A DNA stretch of 64,000 nt, from NCBI GenBank assembly GCA_009767595.1, contig VSDK01027733.1, forward strand, positions 3,323 through 67,322, given 5' to 3'. Positions 54,836-63,776 of this stretch are shown here, piece by piece. Position 1 is the stretch's first letter, and each line of letters starts with the position of its first letter. The stretch is from Symbiodinium kawagutii (Eukaryota; Sar; Dinophyceae; Suessiales; Symbiodiniaceae). A program made the position numbers and the translations under genes. Under the pieces are notes generated by a model, which was not told the origin of the DNA, made no database searches, and worked only from the letters and a program-made list of their open reading frames with translations.

Positions 54836-54947
54836 GTAACCCAGGATTAATAAACCCCTGGTTGATTAACTAGGGGGGTTCCCATTTTCATTGAAAACCA
54901 AGGCTTTTAGGGGATACCCCCTATTAACCAGGGCTAGTGGGTAGCCA
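54836..54947. mobile_element. Short TIR element, family III copy 2
   Basis: AAACCCCTGGTTGATTAACT then AGGGGGG opposes CCCCCTATTAACCAGGGCT. GGTAACCC and GGGTAGCC form outer ends. Core AACCAAGGCTTTTAGGGGAT aligns with copy 1. It ends about 25 bp before the acceptor of exon 54972. Confidence 0.75.
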
Positions 54948-54971
54948 TTAATCATGCTTCACCACTGCCAG

Positions 54972-55120
54972 TATCAACCTGCACAATCCGCTGGTACTGC
55001 TTGCCGGTGCCAGTGACCAGTTGCAGGCATATGTCGAGTCAACCCACCACCAGCACATCCACCAAGTGCTTGCACCACCGGGTGAAGGACGACTTCCGCG
55101 ATGGTGGACAACGCAAAGGG
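54972..55120 (+). CDS. Gene F region exon, Cys/Ser/Thr-rich
   Basis: 149 nt between CACTGCCAG and GTGGCTATGGG, ending in phase 0. Residues: STCTIRWYCLPVPVTSCRHM, SSQPTTSTSTKCLHHRVKDD, FRDGGQRKG. Spaced cysteines and a Ser/Thr linker suggest an extracytoplasmic segment (inference). A second frame is open in the first half (HNPLVLLAGASDQLQAYVES). The donor GT is immediately followed by the family I end GGCTATGGGTCA. Confidence 0.6.
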
Positions 55121-55218
55121 GTGGCTATGGGTCAGATCTTGAACCAACTAACCCATGGTTTAAACAGCTAGTTTAGCTGGTTAATAAAAGGGGATAACAA
55201 CTAGCAACTAGGGTCAGG
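55121..55218 (+). mobile_element. Introner-like element, family I copy 7 (5' part)
   Basis: GT then GGCTATGGGTCAGATCTTG at the donor, then AACCAACTAACCCATGGTTT, AGCTAGTTTAGCTGG and AGGGGATAACAACTAGC. It is cut off near 55218, where the 82-bp satellite begins. Confidence 0.7.
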
Positions 55219-55254
55219 AAAGTTTTTGTGGGGATTCCCAGTTCATCTCAAGAA

Positions 55255-55820
55255 AATGTAACCAATGGTTAGTTAAACAAAAAAAATGTTCATCTAAATG
55301 ATGACTAAACAGTCTTTAGTTTCAGTTTCTAAAGAACATGTCACCAATGGTTAGTTAGATTAAACAAATGTTCATCTAAATGATGACTAAACAGTCTTTA
55401 GTTTCAGTTTCTAAAGAACATGTCACCAATGGTTAGTTAGATTAAACAAATGTTCATCTAAATGATGACTAAACAGTCTTTAGTTTCAGTTTCTAAAGAA
55501 CATGTCACCAATGGTTAGTTAGATTAAACAAATGTTCATCTAAATGATGACTAAACAGTCTTTAGTTTCAGTTTCTAAAGAACATGTCACCAATGGTTAG
55601 TTAGATTAAACAAATGTTCATCTAAATGATGACTAAACAGTCTTTAGTTTCAGTTTCTAAAGAACATGTCACCAATGGTTAGTTAGATTAAACAAATGTT
55701 CATCTAAATGATGACTAAACAGTCTTTAGTTTCAGTTTCTAAAGAACATGTCACCAATGGTTAGTTAGATTAAACAAATGTTCATCTAAATGATGACTAA
55801 ACAGTTTTTAGTTTCAAGAT
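55255..55820. repeat. 82-bp satellite, about seven copies
   Basis: Units start at 55255, 55337, 55419, 55501, 55583, 55665 and 55747. Internal units look identical; the first and last are diverged. Each unit carries two small stem-loops: TCATC-TAAAT-GATGA and CTAAA-CAGTC-TTTAG. No ORF runs through it. Confidence 0.95.
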
Positions 55821-56663
55821 GACATTTTTTGTATCATCAACGAAACTATAGTTGGGATGATGGCTTCCAACTGACACACATGGATGCGGCAACCAAGCAC
55901 CAACCAGGTCAATAATAGCTGGTTGTGGTGGTTTACATGGTGGTTATCAAGCAGATCAATGAATTCATGATGATTAGCAATGCGGAATTGATGCTTTACA
56001 ATTTATAATGACAAATCATGGTTCATGATAGTGGCTGAAGAATTCATTCCTCAGTACAGGGCCTAAACCCAGCCAATTTTTGCTGCAGCGGAAGTTCATA
56101 GCCAACAAACGATGGTCAACACTGGCTAGAAATTCGCGGAACTATTGGCTTCATGTTTGATACCCAAGTAATGATTTGGTGAATGATTGGGGTAACCAAC
56201 GATGACCAACTATGTGGGAGTTTACTTCTGCAGCTGGGGATGCTTTTCCTATAGAGAACGGATCTGATCCTTTGGTTTGAGGGTAGCTCCATTTCAAGAT
56301 AACACCCAAGGGTGAGTTCATAGGTCCAGAGATGCTTGGGTCCAAACATCCCTTGATATGACGAGACTTTAATGAACACATTTTTTTTGAGAACACCCAC
56401 TTGATATGGAAAGCTGTGAGCTGTGTTTCAAGTACACGACCATGCTCTCATAAAATCCACAAACGACCATTTATCATGGGGGTACCCTTTTCATACTGGC
56501 TGTGAGTCGTGCGGTACCCCCAGGGCTTTCAGGCATGTAAGCGCAATTTCAGTCCAAAAAGTTTGGGTACCCAACTTATGGATAAGCCCAGGTAGAACCT
56601 GGTGTGTAAAGATCGTCATTCTTCACTGTAAATTGTGAGCTTAACACGGAAATTGGCGCAAAA

Positions 56664-57035
56664 TTGGTGATTTGGACCCAATTCGCTGGTGATAAGTCAG
56701 TTTACCCAATCACCAGAAAGCGTAAGATTGGTGACGTGTACCCACAAATTCGTTCGGTGATCAGTCAGAGCTGTAAAGGTGCATGTATGGTTGAGCCGGT
56801 GCTCCTAAACGACACTGGGAGCTGCAAGATTTCCGATTCACAGAACTACCAACTTGGACATCCAATTGGGTTAGCCAGACAGGAACTCGATCGGAACGTC
56901 CGAGGTATGTGGATCCACATGAATCCACTATCACCCAAGCATCTCAAGTCATGTGATCTGTCGCTTGCGCCAACTGTTGACCAGGGATTTGATTCACAGC
57001 AAGAGCTCTGGATATTTCAACCGTCCAAAAGATAA
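56664..57035 (+). CDS. Uncertain ORF (123 aa)
   Basis: Includes ACMVEPVLLNDTGSCKISDS, GLARQELDRNVRGMWIHMNP and TVDQGFDSQQELWIFQPSK. There are no splice-like borders. The N-terminal part overlaps a TTGGTGA(C/T) repeat. The call is tentative. Confidence 0.3.
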   Translation: MVIWTQFAGDKSVYPITRKRKIGDVYPQIRSVISQSCKGACMVEPVLLNDTGSCKISDSQNYQLGHPIGLARQELDRNVRGMWIHMNPLSPKHLKSCDLSLAPTVDQGFDSQQELWIFQPSKR

Positions 57036-57249
57036 AGAAATTGGCGCAGGACGAACCCACAACGGCGATGCCCGGGTGCAGTGAAAAAGTCCAAGGAATC
57101 TGGCTGTTTGTTCACCACTGAAGTTCTACCCTTTGGCAACAACTATCACCGGCCACTTTATCATCAATAAACCATCACTTAATCACCATTTAACCACCAA
57201 CGACCGTCATTTAACCACCTCTTACCCACCAACGACCACCATTTCACTT

Positions 57250-57500
57250 CCATTTAACTACCATTTTCCCACCATTTTCCCACCACTGACCCACCATTTT
57301 CCCACCATTTTTCACCATTTCCCACCACTTCCCCACCATTTTCCCACCATTTCACCACCACTTCCCCACCATTTTCCCACCATTTCACCACCACTTCCCC
57401 ACCATTTTCCCACCATTTCACCACCACTTCCCCACCATTTTCCCACCATTTCACCACCACTTCCCCACCATTTCACCACCATTTCACCACCACTTCCCCA
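57250..57500. repeat. 33-bp minisatellite (CCACCATTTTCC type)
   Basis: CACTTCCCCAC recurs at about 57326, 57359, 57392, 57425 and 57458. The 33-bp period keeps frames open on both strands (PHHFPTISPPL; WENGGEVVVKW), which are not genes. Confidence 0.9.
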
Positions 57501-57513
57501 CCAACTACTCCAG

Positions 57514-57680
57514 AAAAGCGCAAAAAACCGCTAGCCCTTGCTGCGATGCGACATGATCCCTCGCGCGGCGCACAAAGCTTGCGTCTCCTGGCCGCTGGCG
57601 ACACCTGCGCGGCTGCCCCGTGGCCATGGGAGACAGAGAGGCGCAGTGGGAAGTTCAGGTGGCGGCCCTCAAGGGAGTGA
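57514..57680 (+). CDS. Gene F region candidate exon, Arg/Ala-rich
   Basis: After CTACTCCAG the frame reads KRKKPLALAAMRHDPSRGAQ, SLRLLAAGDTCAAAPWPWET, ERRSGKFRWRPSRE to TGA at 57678. A second frame over the 3' half is equally coding-like (GCPVAMGDREAQWEVQVAAL then KGVR), so the true frame is unsure. The flanks switch from CCACCATTT to GGTTAGTAGTGG as at other exons. Confidence 0.5.
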
Positions 57681-58700
57681 GAAACGGTGGTCAAAGGTGA
57701 TCAACAGTGATATATCTGGTTAGTAGTGGTTAGTAGTGGTTAGAAGTGTTTAGTAGTGGTTAGAATCGTGGTGAATCACTATCATAGAATCGTGGTGAAC
57801 AGTGGATAGTAGTGGTTGATGATACGGTTGAGCAGTGGTCAATATAATATTGGATGTCATGATCAACTGCACAATATTGTCAACCATGATTAACCACTCC
57901 AACAATTATGGCTGATCACTACCAAGAATTATGATATGTCATAATGTAAATACAATTGTTGGTAGTGGTTAAGCATGGTTTGTAATGGTTGATGAGGGTT
58001 AGTAAGGGTGAATATGATATGATGTCACGGTTGAGAGTGGTTGATCATGTTAGATAATGGTTGATAGTGGTAAATAACATGGTGGATAATTGCTAGCATT
58101 AAATTGATACTGTTTGATCATTGAAACATGAGAATGATTCATGATTGATACAATTTCGCGAGGGTGAATATTTGTTGATGAAGATGAGGGATTTGTTCGC
58201 ATCTGCGGGCAGTGGAAAAGTGGGAAGCCATCCAACAAGCGAACCCCCTTAGGACATCTCAGGACCAGATCACTACACACTTCGCTGTTCACCATGGGTG
58301 CCGACGCCAACAGGCGACTCGTGCATCATGATCCAAAGGATTGCCCTGGTCGCAAAACTGTGCACCTTAGAATCTCGTGCACCCAGTAGCATCTCCGTAT
58401 CCGCACCTTCTTGAAGATGCTGAAAAAAGCCTGGCGAGATATCCGAATCCTGTGGTTTCCATCACCTATGATTAGCCAACTCATGGGGAGAACTCATATC
58501 AACGAGGTGTCAGTTCGCTGACTCATCATAGAGTTACCTGCGCAAATCATAGGGTAAGTCATATGACTAATTATAGATATCATCATATTACCCTAGTCAG
58601 TATATGCTTAGGTATATGACTAATCATAGAGTAATGACTAGATAATATATCTAATAGTCAGTCATACAGATATCATATTACCCTAGATATTACTAATCAT

Positions 58701-58923
58701 ACAATGTGGGCCCCCTTAGTTAGCTAAGTTGGCTTATAACTCGGGTAACTACCAGGCAAATGGTAGATATAACTATAGTTAAATGGATTATTAGTCAACT
58801 TATAGCCATTGTTAACCACTAGTTGACCCTTATTGACCCCTAGCAAAACCATGGTTAACCATTAGTTGAGATGGCGAATCTTAATCAACTTATAACGTGC
58901 TTGGGGGGCCCGGTCCCTTGTAG
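58701..58923 (+). mobile_element. Introner-like element, family IV copy 1
   Basis: ACAATGTGGGCCCCCTTAG at the left, TTGGGGGGCCCGGTCCCTTGTAG at the right. GTTGGCTTATAAC near the left end recurs near the right end of the copy at 59111. Confidence 0.65.
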
Positions 58924-58979
58924 AGTTGCTGGTAACTCATATCCACCACAACGCCACGCCGGTCAGGTCGCTTGCTGAG

Positions 58980-59110
58980 TGGCCTGGCTGCTGCGCTCCC
59001 CGCCCTTTCGGCGCCTGGCCGCTTCAGACGCTTCGTCGAGAGATCGCGAGCGCGGGCGCAAGGCCATGAAGGCCCGGCGGGACGTGGAGAAATGCGAGAT
59101 CCAGTTGCTG
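58980..59110 (+). CDS. Gene F region exon, basic/charged
   Basis: 131 nt between TTGCTGAG and GTACAAGG. It starts with two bases completing a carried codon and ends in phase 0. Residues: AWLLRSPPFRRLAASDASSR, DRERGRKAMKARRDVEKCEI, QLL. Highly charged and probably helical. The intron that follows is entirely a family IV element. Confidence 0.6.
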
Positions 59111-59346
59111 GTACAAGGTGGGCCCCCAACCACTTATGAGTAGGTTTATATAGTGGTAAGTACCGTTGTTTGTTCAAAACTGATTAACTATTGGGGGGGT
59201 ACCACTCTGTGGGCCATGGGAAATGCCTTGAATGACACCTTCAGAAGCAGAAAACACCTATGTTGGTTTATAAGTAACTCAACTGGGGTGATTTCTACCA
59301 GTTAGAGGGCTTATAATCCAACTTATAGCTGGGGCCCACCTTGTAG
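59111..59346 (+). mobile_element. Introner: family IV element filling an intron
   Basis: 236 bp from GTACAAGGTGGGCCCC to GGGGCCCACCTTGTAG. The ends are inverted repeats identical at 15 of 16 positions and contain the GT donor and AG acceptor. The upstream exon ends in frame directly before it. An internal GGGGGGTACCACTCTGTGGG resembles the end of the element at 53876, perhaps a nested copy. Confidence 0.8.
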
Positions 59347-59724
59347 GACCGGAGATCAATGGCTAGTAATGGGTCAAGCCATGTGAGACTATCAGTGTTA
59401 AAGCATGTGAGACCACTACATAGTGGTTATTAGTATGGTTGCAATAGGTTGTAATGGTTATTTAGCATCAATTGTTAATTGAGACGTGATCGTGGAGATT
59501 AATGGCTATTACGAGGGGATAACAACCAAGAGTTACATAATGTTTGGATTCAACTGTTGACAAACTAGCCACCTTCGATGGTGGTAAACTCAGAATCTAT
59601 TGATGGGTAAAAATTGATGGTGGTTTACTGGGAGCTGGATCTCCCATGACATAATTTGCACCATCTTTTGTTTCCATCATGATTTCTATCATTAAGAATC
59701 AACAACTTCTTGTGATAGAATCAG

Positions 59725-59778
59725 GTTCCAGTCCAGCTTTTCCAACCACGGGAGGAGCTCCAGTCTCAGATCCAGTCG
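59725..59778 (+). CDS. Gene F region exon
   Basis: 54 nt between TAGAATCAG and GTACCTCC, phase 0 at both ends, exactly 18 residues: VPVQLFQPREELQSQIQS. A micro-exon (DRRSM, 59347-59361) may precede it, ending at a GCTAGTAATGGGTCAAG end. Confidence 0.55.
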
Positions 59779-60026
59779 GTACCTCCATGGCTACGGGTCA
59801 AAACCCCCCCTGGTTCCCCTATCATTAGCCAGCACGTTTTCCCGATGGTTTGGTTCGTCATTATAAGCCATAAACTTGCTGGTTAACTGCTTGACCCATA
59901 GCCAAATCTAGCTGGTATATCCCCTATAGTTGCTAGTTGTTATCCCCTATTATTAACCAGCTAAACCAGCTAGTCTTAAACCATGAGGTTAGTTGGTTAA
60001 CTGCTTGACCCAGCTCGCCCCATCAG
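59779..60026 (-). mobile_element. Introner: family I element, inverted, filling an intron
   Basis: 248 bp from donor GTACCTCC through GGCTACGGGTCAAAACC to TTGACCCAGCTCGCC and acceptor CCATCAG. Read on the minus strand it has both modules in order: GGCGAGCTGGGTCAAGC, CTAGCTGGTTTAGCTGG, AGGGGATATACCAGCTAG, then TTTGGCTATGGGTCAAG, AGGGGAACCAGG and TTTTGACCCGTAGCC. It is the most complete copy and the only one clearly in the opposite orientation to the host exons. Confidence 0.8.
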
Positions 60027-60075
60027 CTCCACCCCCCTGCGCTGCCACCCATGTAGGAGGTGCCCCTGTTGCCCA

Positions 60076-60170
60076 GGTGCCGTGGACCACTATGGCCTTC
60101 TGGGCGTGCCACGCACCTGCGACGCGGCAGAGATCCAGGCAGCTTACCGGGCAGCGCGACACGTGGCACA
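60076..60170 (+). CDS. J-domain (DnaJ-type), helix I-II exon
   Basis: The frame reads AVDHYGLLGVPRTCDAAEIQ then AAYRAARHVAQ. D-x-Y-x-LLGV, an acidic AEI and A-Y-R match helix I and helix II of the J-domain, which stimulates Hsp70 ATPase activity. The exon probably starts after GCCCAG at 60075 or earlier (a Cys-rich RCHPCRRCPCCPG precedes in frame). GTGCCATGG at about 60170 is a possible donor. The HPD tripeptide expected next is not visible here or before 60934, so either a small exon was missed or this is a J-like protein. Confidence 0.7.
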
Positions 60171-60933
60171 GGTGCCATGGCTGCAATGGTCCGTCAGCGG
60201 TTCGGGAAGCGTTGGACGACAGGAGCCATGGAGGCCATGGATTTTGACACATATAGCTGGTTATATATAGCTGATAATAGCCAAAGCTGTGCTATCTTTG
60301 AGGCATAGTGATAGTTGCTGTTCATTCTTCACCTGAAGGGAACGTGGTGAACGTAGCTCTCCATACAGCTGTTTGCAGCTCTAAATCAAACACAAACTCC
60401 TCACCTGAGCCAGGGATTTTGGTCATGATCTCCGCCCTCAACTGGCAGCCGGCATGACCGAAGTCACTCCTAATAAGACAACCAGGTTGATACAAAGAAA
60501 CGCCCACAGTCCTCTTTAGCGCCTGCAAACTAACTACTGTACTGTCCTTTTACCACTGAATAGCACTTGCTGATATTTGTTGCTAAAATGGCTATTCAGT
60601 TGATATTTGTTGATATTTTGTTGAATGTGAGTGATAGCAACTGGTCCTGATGGTGAATGTCGGCATGGAATGGCTCTAGATCGTTTGGAGTATTGAAGAT
60701 ACCAAATAACAGCCACACATATTTTCGAAGCAGATCATCCATGTCGGTGTGCGATGGCGAATAATTTTTTTCAAGGCCATTTTTTAAGGTTTGCTCGCAA
60801 GTATAAAGATGAAAGTATTCACGGTAGATGTATGTATTGGATTGTAATGAAATGTATGCGGAGCCATATATAATGCCCTCAAAAACCAGGAGGCCTTCCT
60901 CAAAAGGTGTAGTGATCTGCCATCATCACCAAG

Positions 60934-60999
60934 GAGCTGAACTCCGGCCCTGCCGTTGTCGAGCGTTTGGAAGAAGCGTTTCGAGTGCTGAATGACAAG
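60934..60999 (+). CDS. J-domain, helix III exon
   Basis: After ATCACCAAG, 66 nt in phase 0: ELNSGPAVVERLEEAFRVLN then DK. The E-x-AF-x-VL-x-D pattern is J-domain helix III. The donor is GAGGGTGG (GA) if the exon ends at 60999, giving the usual spacing to the next exon (DK then EQRRVYDG). GAG also begins the next exon, so GAG is a direct repeat at both intron ends and the exact cut cannot be told. Confidence 0.7.
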
Positions 61000-61255
61000 G
61001 AGGGTGGATGGGCACGTGGGACTGGGAACGGAAGGATGCTTATGTGGTGATGGTGATCTTAAAGGATGATGGTGAGGAAGACGGTGCATGATGGATGATG
61101 ATGCTGAAGAACCCTGATGATTGGAATTCTTTGGTGGTTGCCAGAGACACAAACCACCAAACAACCTGCAGTTGGGTTGCAAATCACGGAGTGCTCGCGG
61201 AAATGAAGCCGTAATTGTGTCTTGACCAACACTGTTTGACATTTTTCAAAACGTA

Positions 61256-61276
61256 GACACACACACACACACACAT
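61256..61276. repeat. (CA)n microsatellite
   Basis: About nine CA units in the J-domain gene intron. Confidence 0.9.
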
Positions 61277-61547
61277 TCCGTGCGAATCAGGTATGGAGGT
61301 TTGAGGCAGAGGAATGACTTTGTTTGCCGCTACGTTTTTGGGTTTTCAGGTCTTGGAGAGGCTCATGATTGGATTCTCACCACCCTGAAGCGAATGAACC
61401 ATCTAGAAATCAGTGCTTCACCAGAGTCCCACTGATTTCACTGGTTGACCACTGGTTCGCCACTAGGAACCACTGATTGAACCTCATGAACCACAGGTTC
61501 ACCACTAAGAATCAGTGCTTGCGACGATCCCTGGAGTCGTGTGCCAG

Positions 61548-61617
61548 GAGCAGAGGCGCGTCTACGACGGAAGCCTGGAACTGAGCACGGAGGAGCTACC
61601 GCAGCGGCCGCCCAAAG
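61548..61617 (+). CDS. J-domain, helix IV exon and downstream
   Basis: After GTGTGCCAG: EQRRVYDGSLELSTEELPQR then PPK, and GTCAGTTGG as donor (one base left). x-RR-x-YD-G is the end of the J-domain. The frame remains open to TGA at 61699-61701 (AAEAAVVPGSPWVRRVEPL), so this could be a terminal exon instead. With 60076 and 60934 it forms one J-domain split over three exons. Confidence 0.7.
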
Positions 61618-61964
61618 GTCAGTTGGCGGCGGAGGCGGCGGTGGTGCCTGGGAGTCCCTGGGTTCGAAGGGTGGAGCCGTTGGGAAGGGGTCCATCACGG
61701 TGAAATGCAATGGTTGATGGTCATGGATAAAAACGGTTAGTAAATGTTGATGGCTGATGATGATGGTTGATGATCATGATTAGTAAATAATGGTGGTTGA
61801 TAAAAATGGGTAAACCGTACGATCAGCAATGGTTTATGGTGGATAATGATAGTTGATGGCTGACAATAGTGATTGATCATGGTTAGTGAAGGGTTAGTGA
61901 AAACGGCATAAATAGGTTGGCAGTGGCCAATAGGGGAAAATAATGGTTAGTATTCATGGAGAAT

Positions 61965-62145
61965 GGTTGATGATGGTTGATGATGGTTTATGATGGTTGA
62001 TGATGGTTGATGATGGTTGATGATGGTTGATGATGGTTTTTGATGATTGATGATGGTTGATGATGGTTGATGATGGTTGATGATGGTTGATGGTGATTGA
62101 TGATGGTTGATGATGATTGATGATGATTGATGATGGTTTTCAATG
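61965..62145. repeat. 10-bp tandem repeat TTGATGATGG
   Basis: About 17 units, nearly perfect. It shows in pure form the word that is degenerate elsewhere in intron 5' halves. It follows the exon at 61548-61617. Confidence 0.9.
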
Positions 62146-62808
62146 ATTGGAATTGGTCCGGCGATGTTTTCTAAATGTTTAGTGATCATACACTGATGGT
62201 TGGAATGTTGGTTCACAATAGATGATAATTAATACTGGTTGAAGACGGTTGATATCAAGTCCTCAATATCAGCATGATCATTATTTACCGATATCAAGGG
62301 ACACTAAATTCAAAAAGCATATTAATAATATGAACCATTGGTCATCATCTACCGATATCACGGTGCCCGTATCTTAAAAAGAACGGGCCATTCAAAAAAA
62401 GAGCCTGGAAAATCGGCTGCGTGAAACCAATCCCGCATATTTATTTTGACCAGCCCAGGTTTCAGGGGATCAAATTTGAAGATTCCTGGCAGGGGTTGAA
62501 TCACAATGGCAACCCAACAGTGGTTGAGTCATCCTAACAGTGGTTGAATCCTATCAGTTTTCACCCAGACAAGCCAAGTTGTCCAAAAATGGTGCGGTTC
62601 AAAAAAAGTTTTACCTTTCCACGTTGACATGCAGCATCTTCTTGCAGTTTGGGTCCATCAAGAGACCCCGACTGCCATGCGAGGCGAAAACTTTGCACCC
62701 AAGTGTACCCATCAAACCCATGCTTTGCCAAGGATCACTAGCTGCTGCCTGCTGCTTGCTCCACACCCGAACCATCTGCAATCTGCAGGGATATCCAATT
62801 GAGTCACC

Positions 62809-63048
62809 ATGCTACAGAATTTACCGCTGCTTAGCCATGAAAGTACCTCCAGGTTAAGGAACGCCCGAGGGGTAACCCTTGCAACCACCCCGTGCATGGA
62901 ATTGATCGCTAGAGGTCTTGACCTGACTTGGACAGGGGACTGGGGCACATCATCGAGGTCAAAAGGTCTATGTGAAGACCTTCGGGTGTCAACACAACCA
63001 ATCAGATGGAGTATCTTGGTGGATCTGCCGGAACTTTGGGATGAGTGA
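62809..63048 (+). CDS. Uncertain ORF (79 aa)
   Basis: Includes GVTLATTPCMELIARGLDLT, WTGDWGTSSRSKGLCEDLRV and RWSILVDLPELWDE. Protein-like, but without clear borders; overlaps other open frames upstream and antisense. Confidence 0.3.
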   Translation: MLQNLPLLSHESTSRLRNARGVTLATTPCMELIARGLDLTWTGDWGTSSRSKGLCEDLRVSTQPIRWSILVDLPELWDE

Positions 63049-63220
63049 TGCAGGTGTTTTTTAAACTCATAAGACGAATGGACTTTGGAACCACGTGGAA
63101 CAGTGCACTCAAGCCAACTATATCAGCTGTATTTCTGTTGGCCTTGGCTGCAGCAGTGAGTAGCCTGTGATAATGACACACGTATATGTTTATGTCCAAA
63201 CACATTCAGTAGAGAGTCAT

Positions 63221-63294
63221 TAAACAAACAAACAAACAAACAAACAAACAAACAAACAAACAAACAAACAAGCAAACAAACAAACAAACAAACA
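63221..63294. repeat. (CAAA)n microsatellite
   Basis: About 18 CAAA units with one CAAG. It gives a spurious antisense Cys/Leu/Phe/Val frame. Confidence 0.95.
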
Positions 63295-63530
63295 GTATGC
63301 ATACGTATTTATATAAAAACTGATATAAATAAAGAATATATAATATGAATATACGTACATACATGTGCAATCTTGTGTGCATGAAAGATATGTGTGTGCA
63401 TCCGTACTTTCAGACATGTAATGCCGCAGGGACAGCAAGCATGTGTAATTTCCAAGTAGAAAGCTGCCTTTTTCGCGATATTGATCAGTTTCAAATATCT
63501 TCATGGGGGTGATGACGTGGCTGGAAATCT

Positions 63531-63776
63531 GTGGCTGTCAAGATCAGGAACTGTTTTTTTAGTTTTTTGGCTTTAGCTCTGAACAAGCGCCACAAGCGCA
63601 CTTTCAGCAATTTGTCAGTTGATCCCTTCCCCCAAAATGCAGTAATTAAGCATACTCCTAGGAACTTTGTCTCAGTGGAGATTGCATTTTGCCGTTTACC
63701 CTTGGCGGACTCCAACATGTTCTTTCGTGGTACCAGAGGAGTGATAGGACGAGTATTGCACTACCTGTCTGAGTAA
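63531..63776 (+). CDS. Uncertain ORF (81 aa)
   Basis: Includes LALALNKRHKRTFSNLSVDP, NAVIKHTPRNFVSVEIAFCR and MFFRGTRGVIGRVLHYLSE. Protein-like and basic. An antisense frame of 100 codons overlaps. Family unknown. Confidence 0.3.
   Translation: MAVKIRNCFFSFLALALNKRHKRTFSNLSVDPFPQNAVIKHTPRNFVSVEIAFCRLPLADSNMFFRGTRGVIGRVLHYLSE

Noticed and set aside
55255-55820. 82-bp repeats as a CRISPR array
   Set aside because: The whole 82-bp unit is repeated with no variable spacers; the context is eukaryotic intron.
57133-57534. 133-aa Pro/His/Phe repeat protein
   Set aside because: The 33-bp minisatellite is a multiple of three, so it stays open on both strands; nothing outside the repeat supports a gene.
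61947-62216. Antisense INHHQPSST repeat ORF
   Set aside because: Translation of the 10-bp TTGATGATGG array.
63220-63504. Antisense Cys/Leu/Phe/Val run ORF
   Set aside because: Translation of (CAAA)n.
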